From: Chryseobacterium phocaeense
Lineage (GTDB): Bacteria > Bacteroidota > Bacteroidia > Flavobacteriales > Weeksellaceae
NCBI RefSeq assembly: GCF_900169075.1
Contig: NZ_LT827014.1
Span: 248,001-312,000 of the forward strand
Length of the DNA: 64,000 nucleotides
Reading direction: 5' to 3'
Shown: one piece after another, positions 33,570 through 46,098 of the stretch
How positions within the stretch are numbered: the first letter of the stretch is position 1
Layout of the letters: the number at the start of each line of letters is the position of its first letter
The notes under the pieces: model-generated
Seen by the model: the letters and a program-made list of their open reading frames with translations, nothing else
Told to the model about the DNA's origin: nothing
Databases searched by the model: none
Translations under genes and position numbers: made by a program

Positions 33570-34364
33570 TTATTTTATTTCCAGCTCTATCACATAGCCT
33601 TCGTGCCCTCTGATATTTATAAAATCACCGCCGGCAAAACTAAGATACTGCCCTTTGATTCCTGTCAGTTTTCCTGTAAATTCAGGCTTTTTATCAAGGG
33701 TAAAAGAATTTACTTTGGCAGGCTTTTCAAAAGGATAATCGAATTTCCACAAATTTTCTCCTTCGCTGTAAAATTTCTGGAAGTCTTCCGGAAAATACTG
33801 TCTGATCTTTTGCTGAAAATCGGCAAGGTCCATTTCTCCTTCAAAATCATCCTGCAGCATTTTTTTCCAGTTTGTTTTATCCGGAACATGTTCTTTTAAA
33901 GCAACTTCTATCATTCCGGCTTCGTACCGGTTCTCTGTTCTGGCAATCGGGAGTGCAAACGTAGCCCCCTGATCGATCCATCTTGTCGGGATCTGGGTAT
34001 TTCTCGTTACCCCAACTTTTACATCACCGGTATAGGCAAGATATACAGTATGAGGCTGCAGCTGGATCTCTTTTTCCACTTCCAGGTCACGTTCTGCAAC
34101 CCCAAGGTGGGCTGTAGAAAGTTCGGGACGGATGATGGTATCACTTGCATACGGACTTTCGAAGAAGCAGTTTTTACAGAATCCCATTCTGTAGATCGCT
34201 TTATTCTCCCCACAGTTCACACACTGAAATCCGGTATGTTTTATCCTCAGCTCTTTTCCGAAAAGCTCATTCATGTGGATAAGATCTCCTGAAAGATTCA
34301 GATAATACTGGATCGGCTGTGCATCGTAGCTCGTCATTTTTAAAATTTGCCCTTGAAACTGCAT
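33570..34364 (-). CDS. DUF2797 family protein with GIY-YIG-like strand
   Basis: 264 residues. A probable zinc knuckle, FQCVNCGENK...FCKNCF (Cys48, 51, 64, 67), is followed by TVYLAYTGDVKVGVTR and RWIDQGA. The latter resembles the GIY-YIG nuclease start (Y-I/V-G-x-T). The DUF2797 family is not characterised. It lies 35 bases upstream of the AsmA-like gene on the same strand. Confidence 0.75.
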   Translation of the reverse strand: MQFQGQILKMTSYDAQPIQYYLNLSGDLIHMNELFGKELRIKHTGFQCVNCGENKAIYRMGFCKNCFFESPYASDTIIRPELSTAHLGVAERDLEVEKEIQLQPHTVYLAYTGDVKVGVTRNTQIPTRWIDQGATFALPIARTENRYEAGMIEVALKEHVPDKTNWKKMLQDDFEGEMDLADFQQKIRQYFPEDFQKFYSEGENLWKFDYPFEKPAKVNSFTLDKKPEFTGKLTGIKGQYLSFAGGDFINIRGHEGYVIELEIK

Positions 34365-34399
34365 AATGATATTTTTAAGTATAAGTAAATATAGAAATT

Positions 34400-35455
34400 T
34401 TATTTGATCCTGTTTTGCAATTTCATCTGTTCCAGTTCCTTTTTTAAAGCAGTTATCTGGCTTTGAAGTCTTTGCAGTTCCGGATCATTTATATTTTTTG
34501 ACTGCGGTGAATACTGCCATATCAGATGAATATCCTTTATTAATTCATTATGCTCATCCAGCCTTTTTTTACTGATGGTAATACTGTCATTCAAAAGGGT
34601 GATCTTTAAAAAATCCTGTCCTTTTTCTTTGAATGACTCATGGTTAATAATAGCCAGCTCGGGATGGCTTTCTTTAATAATTCTGATATAATTTTCTGAC
34701 CGCTCCTTCAATGTCTCTTTCTCCCACTTCTTTTTAGTAAGCAGGATGCTTGGAATTAAAATAATAACGGAAAGCAAGCTGATCCATACAGAAACTTTAC
34801 GATTATTGCTGTTTTTCTCCCTGTAATATTTCTGATACCCCAGTACCAGGCTTAATATCCAGGTTCCTACCGCTATAAAAAAGCAATTGATAAGATAAAA
34901 ATAAAAACCTCCCCAAAAGTATTCCAAGTTTCCGTTGGCAATCCCAAACCCTGCCGTGCACAGTGGCGGGATACACGCTGTAGAAACAGCTACCCCTGCG
35001 ATAACTTTGATTGCCTCTTTCCTTACGATCCCCAGGAACCACGCCAGCCCTCCCAGCAAAGCTAAAAAGCAGTCGAAAATAGTAGCCGTTTTAAAGCTTT
35101 CCAACTGGGACGTTTCCGAATGAAACGGAGAAACCAGAAAATATAATGTGGAAGAACATATAGCCACCACGATCATCAAAAGCCAGTTAAAGACCCCAAG
35201 CCTGATCAATCTCCTGTTTCCGATGGAAAATCCAAATGCAATTCCTACAACGGGACCCATCAAGGGAGAAATAAGCATCGCACCGATTACGGCAGCCGGA
35301 CTATTAACATTTAAGCCAATACAGGCAATACCCATGGAAATTACCAGCAGCCAAAGGTTGTGACCACGGAAATAAATTCCTTCTTCTATCTCTCCGAATG
35401 TAAATTCTTCATCTTCTTCCCTCGGAAGTACAAATAACTTTTGAAGATTTATCAT
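34400..35455 (-). CDS. DUF389 membrane protein
   Basis: 351 residues with about six to seven membrane segments in the first 230 residues. NSPAAVIGAMLISPLMGPVVGIAFG and AGVAVSTACIPPLCTAGFGIA are DUF389 (TIGR00341) signatures. The C-terminal cytosolic or periplasmic part (240-351) is helical and charged, ending in a coiled-coil (ELQRLQSQITALKKELEQ). Function unknown. The gene is divergent from the epimerase gene. Confidence 0.88.
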   Translation of the reverse strand: MINLQKLFVLPREEDEEFTFGEIEEGIYFRGHNLWLLVISMGIACIGLNVNSPAAVIGAMLISPLMGPVVGIAFGFSIGNRRLIRLGVFNWLLMIVVAICSSTLYFLVSPFHSETSQLESFKTATIFDCFLALLGGLAWFLGIVRKEAIKVIAGVAVSTACIPPLCTAGFGIANGNLEYFWGGFYFYLINCFFIAVGTWILSLVLGYQKYYREKNSNNRKVSVWISLLSVIILIPSILLTKKKWEKETLKERSENYIRIIKESHPELAIINHESFKEKGQDFLKITLLNDSITISKKRLDEHNELIKDIHLIWQYSPQSKNINDPELQRLQSQITALKKELEQMKLQNRIK

Positions 35456-35472
35456 TTATTTATATTTTCCGA

Positions 35473-35514
35473 CAAAAGTATAAAAACAGCATTCAAGTTT
35501 TATTAATAAATTTG
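35473..35514. promoter_or_regulatory. Divergent promoters for DUF389 and epimerase genes
   Basis: A minus-strand TACTTTTG (CAAAAGTA 35473-35480) and a plus-strand TAAATTTG (35507-35514) lie 26 bases apart. Both match TAnnTTTG and give short leaders (about 10-17 bases). Confidence 0.55.
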
Positions 35515-35531
35515 TCCTTAAAAAATCACAA

Positions 35532-36554
35532 ATGACATATCTTGTAACTGGAGGTAGCGGATTCATTGGTTCTCATTTAGTAGAGCGATTATTTAGAAAT
35601 GGACATTCTGTCATAAACGTTGACAATTTTGATGATTTCTATGCTTATCAGATAAAAATTAAAAATACTTTAGAGTCTATTGATAAAATTTCGGATTTTG
35701 AGTTTTCGGACAAAGAAACTGATATTGCCCGTTTAACGGCTGTTTCCCAATCAGACAGGTATCAACTTTATTATCAGGACATCCGTCACAAACAGGGACT
35801 TGAAAAGATTTTCAGAAACCATTCAATCGACCTTGTTATTCATCTTGCCGCATTGGCCGGGGTACGTCCCTCCATTGAAAGGCCCCTGGAATATGAAGAA
35901 GTTAATGTCCGGGGTACCATGAATCTCTGGGAGCTTTGCAGGGAGTTTAATATTAAAAAATTCATTTGTGCATCTTCTTCAAGTGTTTACGGAAACAACG
36001 AAAAGACTCCTTTTTCGGAAACAGACAATGTGGATCGCCCTATTTCGCCTTATGCCGCTACGAAAAAAAGCGGTGAGATCCTGGGGCATGTTTATCATAA
36101 CTTGTATGATATAGATATGATCCAGCTTAGGTTTTTCACAGTTTACGGACCAAGGCAAAGACCTGATCTGGCTATTCATAAATTTACAAAACTTATTTCG
36201 GAAGGACAGGAAATCCCATTTTATGGTGACGGTAATACCGCCAGAGACTATACCTATATTGATGATATCATTGACGGGATTACAAAATCCATCCTTTATC
36301 TGGAAAATCATTCCGGAGTTTATGAAATCATCAATCTTGGAGAAAGTGAAGTGGTTACTTTAACTGAAATGCTGAGTACTATAGAAAAAGCCCTTGGAAT
36401 TTCTGCCATAAAAAAAAATCTGCCAATGCAGCCGGGAGATGTCCTGAAAACCAGTGCAGATATTACAAAAGCTAAGACATTGATTGGCTACAAACCAGAC
36501 ACAAACTTCCAAAATGGCACAAAAAAATTTGTGGAATGGTTTTTGAGAAAATGA
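35532..36554 (+). CDS. NAD-dependent nucleotide-sugar epimerase (UDP-glucuronate 4-epimerase-like)
   Basis: 340 residues, extended short-chain dehydrogenase. Cofactor motif TGGSGFIGSHLVERL at the N-terminus; catalytic Tyr-x3-Lys is SPYAATKKSGE near residues 177-181; substrate loop RFFTVYGPRQRPDLAIHKFTKLI. The last block matches UDP-glucuronate 4-epimerases. It should make a precursor for surface polysaccharide. No glycan cluster lies around it. Confidence 0.87.
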   Translation: MTYLVTGGSGFIGSHLVERLFRNGHSVINVDNFDDFYAYQIKIKNTLESIDKISDFEFSDKETDIARLTAVSQSDRYQLYYQDIRHKQGLEKIFRNHSIDLVIHLAALAGVRPSIERPLEYEEVNVRGTMNLWELCREFNIKKFICASSSSVYGNNEKTPFSETDNVDRPISPYAATKKSGEILGHVYHNLYDIDMIQLRFFTVYGPRQRPDLAIHKFTKLISEGQEIPFYGDGNTARDYTYIDDIIDGITKSILYLENHSGVYEIINLGESEVVTLTEMLSTIEKALGISAIKKNLPMQPGDVLKTSADITKAKTLIGYKPDTNFQNGTKKFVEWFLRK

Positions 36555-36670
36555 CATCATGCCATTCGTCAATCCAGCTGTAATGCAGCCTGTGCGGGAC
36601 AATGAACAAAAATTAATCAAAAAGAATTGAAAATCAAGTATAAAAAAGCATATAATATAAGCTAATTTTA

Positions 36671-36678
36671 TACTTTTG
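36671..36678 (+). promoter_or_regulatory. -7 element TACTTTTG of the DUF2795 gene
   Basis: A perfect TAnnTTTG word 18 bases upstream of the start codon, preceded by an AT-rich stretch. Confidence 0.55.
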
Positions 36679-36696
36679 CAAAAAAATTAGAAAATT

Positions 36697-36918
36697 ATGT
36701 ACTGGACATTAGAATTAGCCTCATATCTAAGTGACGCACCTTGGCCAATGACAAAAGCAGAACTTATCGACTATGCAATCAGAACTGGTGCACCTATGGA
36801 AGTAGTTGAAAACCTTCAGGCCATCGAAGACGAAGGAGAAATCTATGAATCTATCGAAGAGGTTTGGAGTGATTATCCTACCGACGAGGATTTCCTTTGG
36901 AACGAAGACGAATATTAA
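36697..36918 (+). CDS. DUF2795 domain protein (73 aa)
   Basis: A small acidic protein; WPMTKAELIDYAIRTGAPMEVVENLQAI is the DUF2795 core. Its C-terminus is very acidic and tryptophan-containing (EEVWSDYPTDEDFLWNEDEY). Conserved in flavobacteria, often as a single gene; function unknown. It is followed by a strong terminator, so it is separate from secA. Confidence 0.8.
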   Translation: MYWTLELASYLSDAPWPMTKAELIDYAIRTGAPMEVVENLQAIEDEGEIYESIEEVWSDYPTDEDFLWNEDEY

Positions 36919-36928
36919 TTAAAGCAAT

Positions 36929-36959
36929 AAGCTTTAAGCAGTCTGCTTAGAGCTTTTTT
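36929..36959 (+). terminator. Terminator of the DUF2795 gene
   Basis: A 13-bp stem AAGCTTTAAGCAG / CTGCTTAGAGCTT (36929-36941 with 36943-36955, one mismatch-like wobble) is followed by T. The loop is almost absent (1 base), so the top pairs must open. Confidence 0.75.
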
Positions 36960-37006
36960 GCCCTTTTTTATATATAAAATTCACACGATAAGCGTGTCAG
37001 TAAAAC

Positions 37007-37029
37007 GCTTAAAGCATATTGCTTTAAGC
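37007..37029 (+). promoter_or_regulatory. Inverted repeat in the secA leader
   Basis: A perfect 10-bp inverted repeat GCTTAAAGCA / TGCTTTAAGC (37007-37016 with 37020-37029) with a 3-base gap lies 16 bases before the secA ATG. Its core is the same as the terminator stem upstream. It may regulate secA expression or simply be a shared repeat. Confidence 0.4.
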
Positions 37030-37045
37030 ATAAAGCAGAAAATTT

Positions 37046-40120
<3,075 letters not shown>

Positions 40121-40143
40121 GGAATTAATAATAAAATCTCATA

Positions 40144-40179
40144 AAAACCCTGCTTCAGTACTTGCTGAAGCAGGGTTTT
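40144..40179 (+). terminator. Terminator of secA
   Basis: A perfect 15-bp stem AAAACCCTGCTTCAG / CTGAAGCAGGGTTTT with six-base loop, 24 bases after the stop codon. Confidence 0.9.
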
Positions 40180-40248
40180 GCTATTTAGCACCTAATAATT
40201 TCATGATAAATATCAATTCTGTTATTTATTTAGAACAATTAAAAACAA

Positions 40249-40256
40249 TATCTTTG
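40249..40256 (+). promoter_or_regulatory. -7 element TATCTTTG heading the iron island
   Basis: TATCTTTGCA-G lies 20 bases before the start codon of the first PepSY gene. The same TATCTTTGCA word precedes the last PepSY gene (49440). No clear Fur-like palindrome or -33 TTG is visible. Confidence 0.6.
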
Positions 40257-40275
40257 CAGAAAATTTGACTGCTTC

Positions 40276-41400
40276 ATGAAGCTAAAAACTGCAAAGCGCT
40301 GGTTTAATTGGCATAAATGGACAAGCCTTATCTGTACCGTTTTTTTGCTGTATCTCTGTATAACAGGTCTACCATTAATTTTCCACGAAGAGATTGAACA
40401 TCTTTTGGAGGATAATAAGGAAGCTGTGTCCAAAGGTCAGGAAAAATTAAGCCTCGATAAACTGGCAACAATTGCTGAGTCAAAATATCCTGGAGAAAAG
40501 GTAAGGTATGTTTTCTGGGACGAAAATGAAAAAAACAAAGTTCTTTTCGATATTGTAGATAAACCGGATGCCCCTTACGAAAAAAGCAAATATTTAGTTT
40601 TAAATGAATACACCGGGGAAATTTTAGGAGCTCCCAAAACAGACGGCTTCATGAATATCATTCTAAAGCTTCATACCGATATGTTTCTGGGAATTCCAGG
40701 AAAACTTTTTCTAGGACTGATGGGAATGCTGTTCATGGTCTCTATTCTTTCAGGGATTGTTCTTTATGGTCCCATTATGAAAAAATTTGACTTCGGAATG
40801 GTCCGTAAAAATAAATCAAAAAGAATTAAATGGCTGGATACCCATAATTTATTAGGAATTGCCATTACTGCATGGATGGCGGTTGTAGGATTTACCGGTG
40901 TGATCAATACGCTTTCAGATGTAATATTAGGTCTCTGGCAACAAGGGCAACTGGCGGAAATGACCGCTCCATATAAAAACCAAAAACCTTTAACCGGCAA
41001 TTTCAGTTCTCTGGAAGAAGCCAAAAAATCTGCTGAGAAAACCATCACTGATATGAAAGTATCCGTCATTGTTTTTCCAGGAACTCCATTTACAAGCAAG
41101 CACCACTATGCCGTTTTTATGCGCGGCAATACGGAGCTCACGTCCAAACTATTAAAGCCGGTCCTTATAGATGCCAAAACAGGAGATGTAACAGATTCGC
41201 GGGATATGCCCTGGTATGTGAATGCACTTTTTATTTCTGAACCGCTTCACTTTGGAAACTATGGTGGGATGGTACTTAAAATTATCTGGACGGTTTTTGA
41301 TGTCTTTACGATTCTTGTTCTTATCACAGGCTTGTATCTGTGGATTGCAAGAAGAAAGGCAGAAAAACAACAGTGGAAACTCATTTTAAAAGACGAATAA
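40276..41400 (+). CDS. PepSY-associated TM domain protein, candidate ferric/siderophore reductase (copy 1)
   Basis: 374 residues, four membrane helices: about 16-37, 138-160, 192-214 and 344-365. KRWFNWHKWTSLICTVFLLYLCITG at the start and the His-containing KLHTDMFLG and WLDTHNLLG near helices 2-3 give the conserved His pattern of the PepSY_TM family (FoxB/FsrB-type), thought to bind haem or carry electrons to ferri-siderophores. It is followed 2 bases later by a 54-residue membrane protein and then TonB siderophore receptors. A role in iron release from siderophores is inferred from this context. Confidence 0.82.
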   Translation: MKLKTAKRWFNWHKWTSLICTVFLLYLCITGLPLIFHEEIEHLLEDNKEAVSKGQEKLSLDKLATIAESKYPGEKVRYVFWDENEKNKVLFDIVDKPDAPYEKSKYLVLNEYTGEILGAPKTDGFMNIILKLHTDMFLGIPGKLFLGLMGMLFMVSILSGIVLYGPIMKKFDFGMVRKNKSKRIKWLDTHNLLGIAITAWMAVVGFTGVINTLSDVILGLWQQGQLAEMTAPYKNQKPLTGNFSSLEEAKKSAEKTITDMKVSVIVFPGTPFTSKHHYAVFMRGNTELTSKLLKPVLIDAKTGDVTDSRDMPWYVNALFISEPLHFGNYGGMVLKIIWTVFDVFTILVLITGLYLWIARRKAEKQQWKLILKDE

Positions 41401-41402
41401 AG

Positions 41403-41567
41403 ATGAAAAACACATTTTTAAAACTTTGGGGCATGCCTGTCCTCCTGGCTTTTCTTTCTTTATTCGGATTGATTGCAGCACTGCTGGGTGACGGCATTTG
41501 GGATCTGTTAGGATGGCTCACATTATCCATCCCCCTATTTTTTTTTATAAAACATTACTTAAAATAA
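41403..41567 (+). CDS. Small membrane protein (54 aa) of the PepSY/TonB iron island
   Basis: A short gene starting 2 bases after the PepSY stop codon. The product MKNTFLKLWGMPVLLAF... has two hydrophobic helices (about 10-28 and 33-49) joined by a GDGIWD turn. It ends 12 bases before the siderophore receptor start, so the three are tightly coupled. It is likely an accessory subunit of the PepSY protein. No family name is certain. Confidence 0.72.
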   Translation: MKNTFLKLWGMPVLLAFLSLFGLIAALLGDGIWDLLGWLTLSIPLFFFIKHYLK

Positions 41568-41579
41568 ACTTACTACTGA

Positions 41580-43805
41580 ATGAAGAAACTAATATTAAGC
41601 ATAGCTATCCTGTCAGGGGTCTTTGCTTTAGCGCAGGAAAAAGACAGCGTTAATTCTAAAAATATAGAAGAAATTATCATCAACTCTATCCTTAAAAAAG
41701 ATTCAGAGTATACTAATAAAATGCCTTTAAAGGCTATTGAAAATCCACAGTCCTACTCTACCGTAGATAGAATATTTTTTGATAATCAAATGATATATTC
41801 GGTAGATGATGCTTACAGAAATGTAACAGGTATCCAAAAAATGTGGAGTGCTACAAACAGAGCCGGAGATGGTGGTGCTTACATATCTTTAAGAGGATTT
41901 ACATCCAACAATTCTTTAAGAAATGGTCTTGTGGCACCGGTTACAACTTCTATTGATGCTGTGAATGTGGAAAAGCTTGAAGTATTGAAAGGCCCGTCCG
42001 GGACATTATTTGGTAGTAATGTAACCTCTTATGGAGGGGTCGTTAACAGAGTTACAAAAAAACCTCATGAGAGATTCGAAGGAAATATCTCATTAATCGG
42101 GGGAAGTTATAATTATTACAGAGCGCAAGCGGATGTCAATACACCCGTGACTAATGATAAAAAATTAATGTTCCGCTTAAACACAGCTTATACAAACAGC
42201 GGAACTTTCCAGAAAACGGATGCCAAAAATTCATTTACTGCTTTTGCTCCTTCATTGTTGTATAAAGTCAACGATAAACTGAGCTTAAGCCTGGATTATG
42301 AAATGTTTGATACAAGAGCAAATCCCGAGCAATCATTTTTCTACCTTAAAAAGAACCCAAATTATCCGGGAGATCCATATACCAATGTTGATAATATGAA
42401 AGACCTGGAAAAATTAGGATTGGATTACAAACAGTCTTATACAGGAAAAGGTCTTTATACTACTTCAAAAGTAAGAAATATCTTAGGGCAAATTAACTAT
42501 CAGATTGATGAACATATCAGATCATCAACTAACATAAGTACCGCCTATACTTTTTCAAACGGCTATAATCCATATTTTGGAGTGACTGTAAATCCGTTAG
42601 ACAATAACATTTATGTAAAAAGAGCTGATCAGTCAACAGATAACAGCAAAAAAACATATTTCCAGGTTCAGCAGAACTTTAATTTCGATTATAAATTTGG
42701 AAATGATATGCGTAACAGAACTGTAGTTGGTTTTGATTTTATGAAGATTAAGAACAGACTGCACTATGTATATTTTACACAAGGTTTTTTAACGCCTGAT
42801 GTCCCAGCAAATGGTTATGATTATGCAGGAACATTTAATTCTGATACATTAGCTCAGGCGTACCAGAATTTACCTAAAAGTACCTATGATCAGATAGATG
42901 ATCAGGATACATACAGTGGCTATATTTCTAACGTATTTACTCCAACTGAAGGCTTAAATATAATGGCTTCCGTACGATATGAAAGTAATGATTTCAAAGG
43001 TGGAAAACTATGGATAAATGATATAAAAGCATACAATCAGTCTGCATTTTCTCCAAAATTCGGGATAGTTTATCAAATTGTAAAAGATAAATTCTCTGTT
43101 TTCGGAAATTATCAGAACAGTTTCAAAAGCAATGGATACATATTTACAGATGCCGGAGTAGATCCTGTTTTATCTGATCCTGAAAGAGCCAATCAGTTTG
43201 AAGGAGGTTTTAAAGGAAGCATCTTCAAGGGAAGAGTAAACGCAACATTAAGCTATTACAATATCAGAGTAAAAAACTCTTTAGTTACAACAGGATATTC
43301 AGGAGCAAACGCTCTTCAGACCCAGGCTGGTCAACTGAAAAGTGAAGGTGTGGAACTGGAAGTAAATGCTTATTTATTAAAAGGATTATCATTAGTAGGA
43401 GGCGTCAGCTATAACGACTCAAAATATATAGAATCTGATGCGGCAACGAAAGGAAGAAGACCAGGAACTGCAGGTTCACCATGGTTAGCAAGCATATACG
43501 CAAGTTACCAGATTCTTGAAGGAAGCTTAAAAGGTTTCGGCTTTGGTTTGGGAGGAAACTATGCTAACGCTAATGCCATCTTGAATAATAATATTTTAGG
43601 AGCAAATAACACCGTTACAGGAAGAGATGTGTTTATCCTTCCATCCTATTTAGTCCTTAATGCAAGTGCTTTCTATGATACTAAGAAATTCAGGATCGGT
43701 GTAAAGGTTGACAATTTCACCAACCAGCATTATTGGGTAGGATTTACAACAGCAAATCCTCAGACGCTTATCAATGCTTTAGGAAGTTTCACTTATAAAT
43801 TCTAA
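41580..43805 (+). CDS. TonB-dependent siderophore receptor (copy 1)
   Basis: 741 residues. Signal peptide (about 1-18, LAILSGVFALAQ type), TonB-box-like KNIEEIIIN, then a plug domain with RNVTGIQKMWSATNR, VEKLEVLKGPSGTLFGSNVTSYGGVVNRVTKKP, and a C-terminal barrel ending LGSFTYKF. The LKGPSGxLFG...GGVVNxVTKKP run marks the siderophore branch. It is part of the island. The exact siderophore is not readable. Confidence 0.92.
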   Translation: MKKLILSIAILSGVFALAQEKDSVNSKNIEEIIINSILKKDSEYTNKMPLKAIENPQSYSTVDRIFFDNQMIYSVDDAYRNVTGIQKMWSATNRAGDGGAYISLRGFTSNNSLRNGLVAPVTTSIDAVNVEKLEVLKGPSGTLFGSNVTSYGGVVNRVTKKPHERFEGNISLIGGSYNYYRAQADVNTPVTNDKKLMFRLNTAYTNSGTFQKTDAKNSFTAFAPSLLYKVNDKLSLSLDYEMFDTRANPEQSFFYLKKNPNYPGDPYTNVDNMKDLEKLGLDYKQSYTGKGLYTTSKVRNILGQINYQIDEHIRSSTNISTAYTFSNGYNPYFGVTVNPLDNNIYVKRADQSTDNSKKTYFQVQQNFNFDYKFGNDMRNRTVVGFDFMKIKNRLHYVYFTQGFLTPDVPANGYDYAGTFNSDTLAQAYQNLPKSTYDQIDDQDTYSGYISNVFTPTEGLNIMASVRYESNDFKGGKLWINDIKAYNQSAFSPKFGIVYQIVKDKFSVFGNYQNSFKSNGYIFTDAGVDPVLSDPERANQFEGGFKGSIFKGRVNATLSYYNIRVKNSLVTTGYSGANALQTQAGQLKSEGVELEVNAYLLKGLSLVGGVSYNDSKYIESDAATKGRRPGTAGSPWLASIYASYQILEGSLKGFGFGLGGNYANANAILNNNILGANNTVTGRDVFILPSYLVLNASAFYDTKKFRIGVKVDNFTNQHYWVGFTTANPQTLINALGSFTYKF

Positions 43806-43838
43806 CACTAATTTCGGAAGCTTTCAGCTCAATTTACA

Positions 43839-46061
43839 ATGAAAAAAATAACGATAGGAGCCGCATTATTAACATCTCTGTTAAGTTTTGCCCAGGAAAA
43901 AGACACCATCAAATCCAATGATATTGAGGAAGTTGTGGTGAATGGAAAATATTATAAAAAGTATGTAGAAAAACAGGGTTCATCTTCTCTCCGTCTGGAT
44001 GAAGACCTCATCAAAATCCCTCAGAATATCTCTATCATTACCTCCAGAGCACTGGAAGACCAGCAGGTAACCACTTTAAGCGACGGTGTACTGAGAAATG
44101 TTGCAGGAGCACAAAGACTGGAACACTGGGGAGATATGTATACAAGAGTCAACATGAGAGGTTCGAGAGCTGCTGCTTTCATGAATGGTGTAAATGTAAC
44201 TTCCAACTGGGGCCCACTAAGCGAGGACATGAGCTTTGTAGACCATATTGAATTCATTAAGGGTCCTTCCGGATTCTTGATGTCAAACGGTGAACCAAGC
44301 GGAATCTACAATATTGTAACCAAGAAACCTACCGGAAATTCTCTTAACGGAAGTGCAAGGGTAACATTGGGAAGTTTCAATATGTACAGAGGAGAGGCTG
44401 ATGTTGATACGAAGATCACTGATAAAGTGGCCTTCAGATTGAATCTGATGGCTCAGAATAAAAACAGTTTCAGAGATTATGAGTTCAATGACAGATATAT
44501 CATCAATCCTTCGTTGAAAGTTAATCTCACAGATAAAACGACTTTAACCGCTGAGTACATCTATCAGAAAGCTAAAATGTCTGAAGTAGGTTCTGCGTAT
44601 GTTTTCAGCTTTGATGGCTATGCCACAAGACCAGTGAGCTACACCCATACCGATCCGGGCATTGATCCGACGAAAGTTGATAATAATACTGTCAATATTA
44701 ATTTACAGCATAATTTCAACGAAAATTGGAAATTAACGTCTCAGTTAACGTATGTAAATGAATACACAATGGGAAGTGATATCTGGCCAAGTAATTTTGA
44801 AGGAAACTACATGATCCGTCGTTTAAATTACTGGGAAGCAGACAACACCATGAAGTTTGGACAGGTATTCTTAAATGGTTATGCGAAAACAGGTATTGTT
44901 TCTCACAAAATCTTAGCCGGTCTGGATTTAGGAAGCAAAAAATATATGGCAGACTGGTCTCAGGGATATAATCTTGATAAATTCAATGCTAATGGAGATT
45001 ACAGAGCTCCAACAGCAACAGATCCGGGGAATACAGTTGCTGATTACAGTTATTGGTATAATCTGAATACAAATAATTATGATGTCAACGGTACGGGAGC
45101 GTACTATGGTCCTAACAATTCAAGCACTTATAAGCCTTTCGACAAAAGTACTCCTCTTTCTGTAAGAGCTGGATCAGGAAGTTCTATTGAACAGAATTAT
45201 ACCGGTCTATATTTACAGGATGAATTGGGCTTTTTAGATGATAAACTAAGACTTACAATTGCTGCACGTTATACCAATGTAAAAGAGAATAATTACGGAA
45301 CCAAATCTGAAGCAGACAAAATAACGCCTCGTATCGGTATTAGCTATTCGATCGATGAAAGCATGTCTGTATATGGTCTATATGATCAGGCTTTTGTTCC
45401 TCAGGCAGCTATTTTCAGAGATGGTAGCACTGTAAAACCTATTACAGGGAATAATATGGAGATCGGTGTAAAAAAAGATTGGTTGGGGGGCAAATGGAAT
45501 ACTACGGTATCAGCCTATAATATCATAAAAAATAATGCTACTGTAAACGATCCTGCTAATAGCCCAAGCGAACAATATTCAATTTTGCTTGGAAAAACAA
45601 GAGTACAGGGAGTAGAGTTCGATCTTAAAGGTGAAATCACAAGAGGATTCAATGCAATCTTCAATTATGCATTCACTGAAAATAAAATTATAGAATCTAA
45701 CGACCCTAAAAATAATCCAGAAGGTAAAAGAGTACCGGGATATGCAAAACATACGGCAAACGGGTGGTTGAACTACACATTCACAGACGGATTATTGGAA
45801 GGATTCGGATTAAGCTTCGGAGGAACTTACCTTGGAGACAGAAGCAGCTGGGATTGGGGAGGAACCAATACCCAACAGATGGGAGATTACGTAAAATTTG
45901 ATGCCGGCGCTTCATGGGAAAATTCTAAGTTCAGAGTCGGACTGAATGTTTTCAATGTATTCAACAGATACTTATACTCGGGATCTCCATATGGTAACTA
46001 TTACTATTATCAGGCAGATGCTCCAAGAAATTTCAGACTATCAATAGGATATAAATTTTAA
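43839..46061 (+). CDS. TonB-dependent siderophore receptor (copy 2)
   Basis: 740 residues. Signal peptide (about 1-18), TonB-box-like NDIEEVVVNG, plug with IEFIKGPSGFLMSNGEPSGIYNIVTKKP, barrel ending FRLSIGYKF. It is 33 bases after copy 1 and probably co-transcribed with it. It is followed by a TTCG-loop hairpin. The plug has SGFLMSNGEPSG where classic receptors have SGTLFGxxxxGG, typical of ferrichrome/hydroxamate-like receptors; this assignment is inference. Confidence 0.9.
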   Translation: MKKITIGAALLTSLLSFAQEKDTIKSNDIEEVVVNGKYYKKYVEKQGSSSLRLDEDLIKIPQNISIITSRALEDQQVTTLSDGVLRNVAGAQRLEHWGDMYTRVNMRGSRAAAFMNGVNVTSNWGPLSEDMSFVDHIEFIKGPSGFLMSNGEPSGIYNIVTKKPTGNSLNGSARVTLGSFNMYRGEADVDTKITDKVAFRLNLMAQNKNSFRDYEFNDRYIINPSLKVNLTDKTTLTAEYIYQKAKMSEVGSAYVFSFDGYATRPVSYTHTDPGIDPTKVDNNTVNINLQHNFNENWKLTSQLTYVNEYTMGSDIWPSNFEGNYMIRRLNYWEADNTMKFGQVFLNGYAKTGIVSHKILAGLDLGSKKYMADWSQGYNLDKFNANGDYRAPTATDPGNTVADYSYWYNLNTNNYDVNGTGAYYGPNNSSTYKPFDKSTPLSVRAGSGSSIEQNYTGLYLQDELGFLDDKLRLTIAARYTNVKENNYGTKSEADKITPRIGISYSIDESMSVYGLYDQAFVPQAAIFRDGSTVKPITGNNMEIGVKKDWLGGKWNTTVSAYNIIKNNATVNDPANSPSEQYSILLGKTRVQGVEFDLKGEITRGFNAIFNYAFTENKIIESNDPKNNPEGKRVPGYAKHTANGWLNYTFTDGLLEGFGLSFGGTYLGDRSSWDWGGTNTQQMGDYVKFDAGASWENSKFRVGLNVFNVFNRYLYSGSPYGNYYYYQADAPRNFRLSIGYKF

Positions 46062-46067
46062 ATAATC

Positions 46068-46098
46068 AAAAGTTAGCCTCTTCGGAGGTTAACTTTTT
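46068..46098 (+). terminator. UUCG-tetraloop hairpin directly before a PepSY gene
   Basis: A 13-bp stem AAAAGTTAGCCTC / GAGGTTAACTTTT (46068-46080 with 46085-46097, one T-G pair) with loop TTCG and a T run. It starts 7 bases after the receptor stop and ends 4 bases before the next ATG. It may end the receptor transcript or act as an attenuator for the PepSY and receptor pair that follows. Confidence 0.75.
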
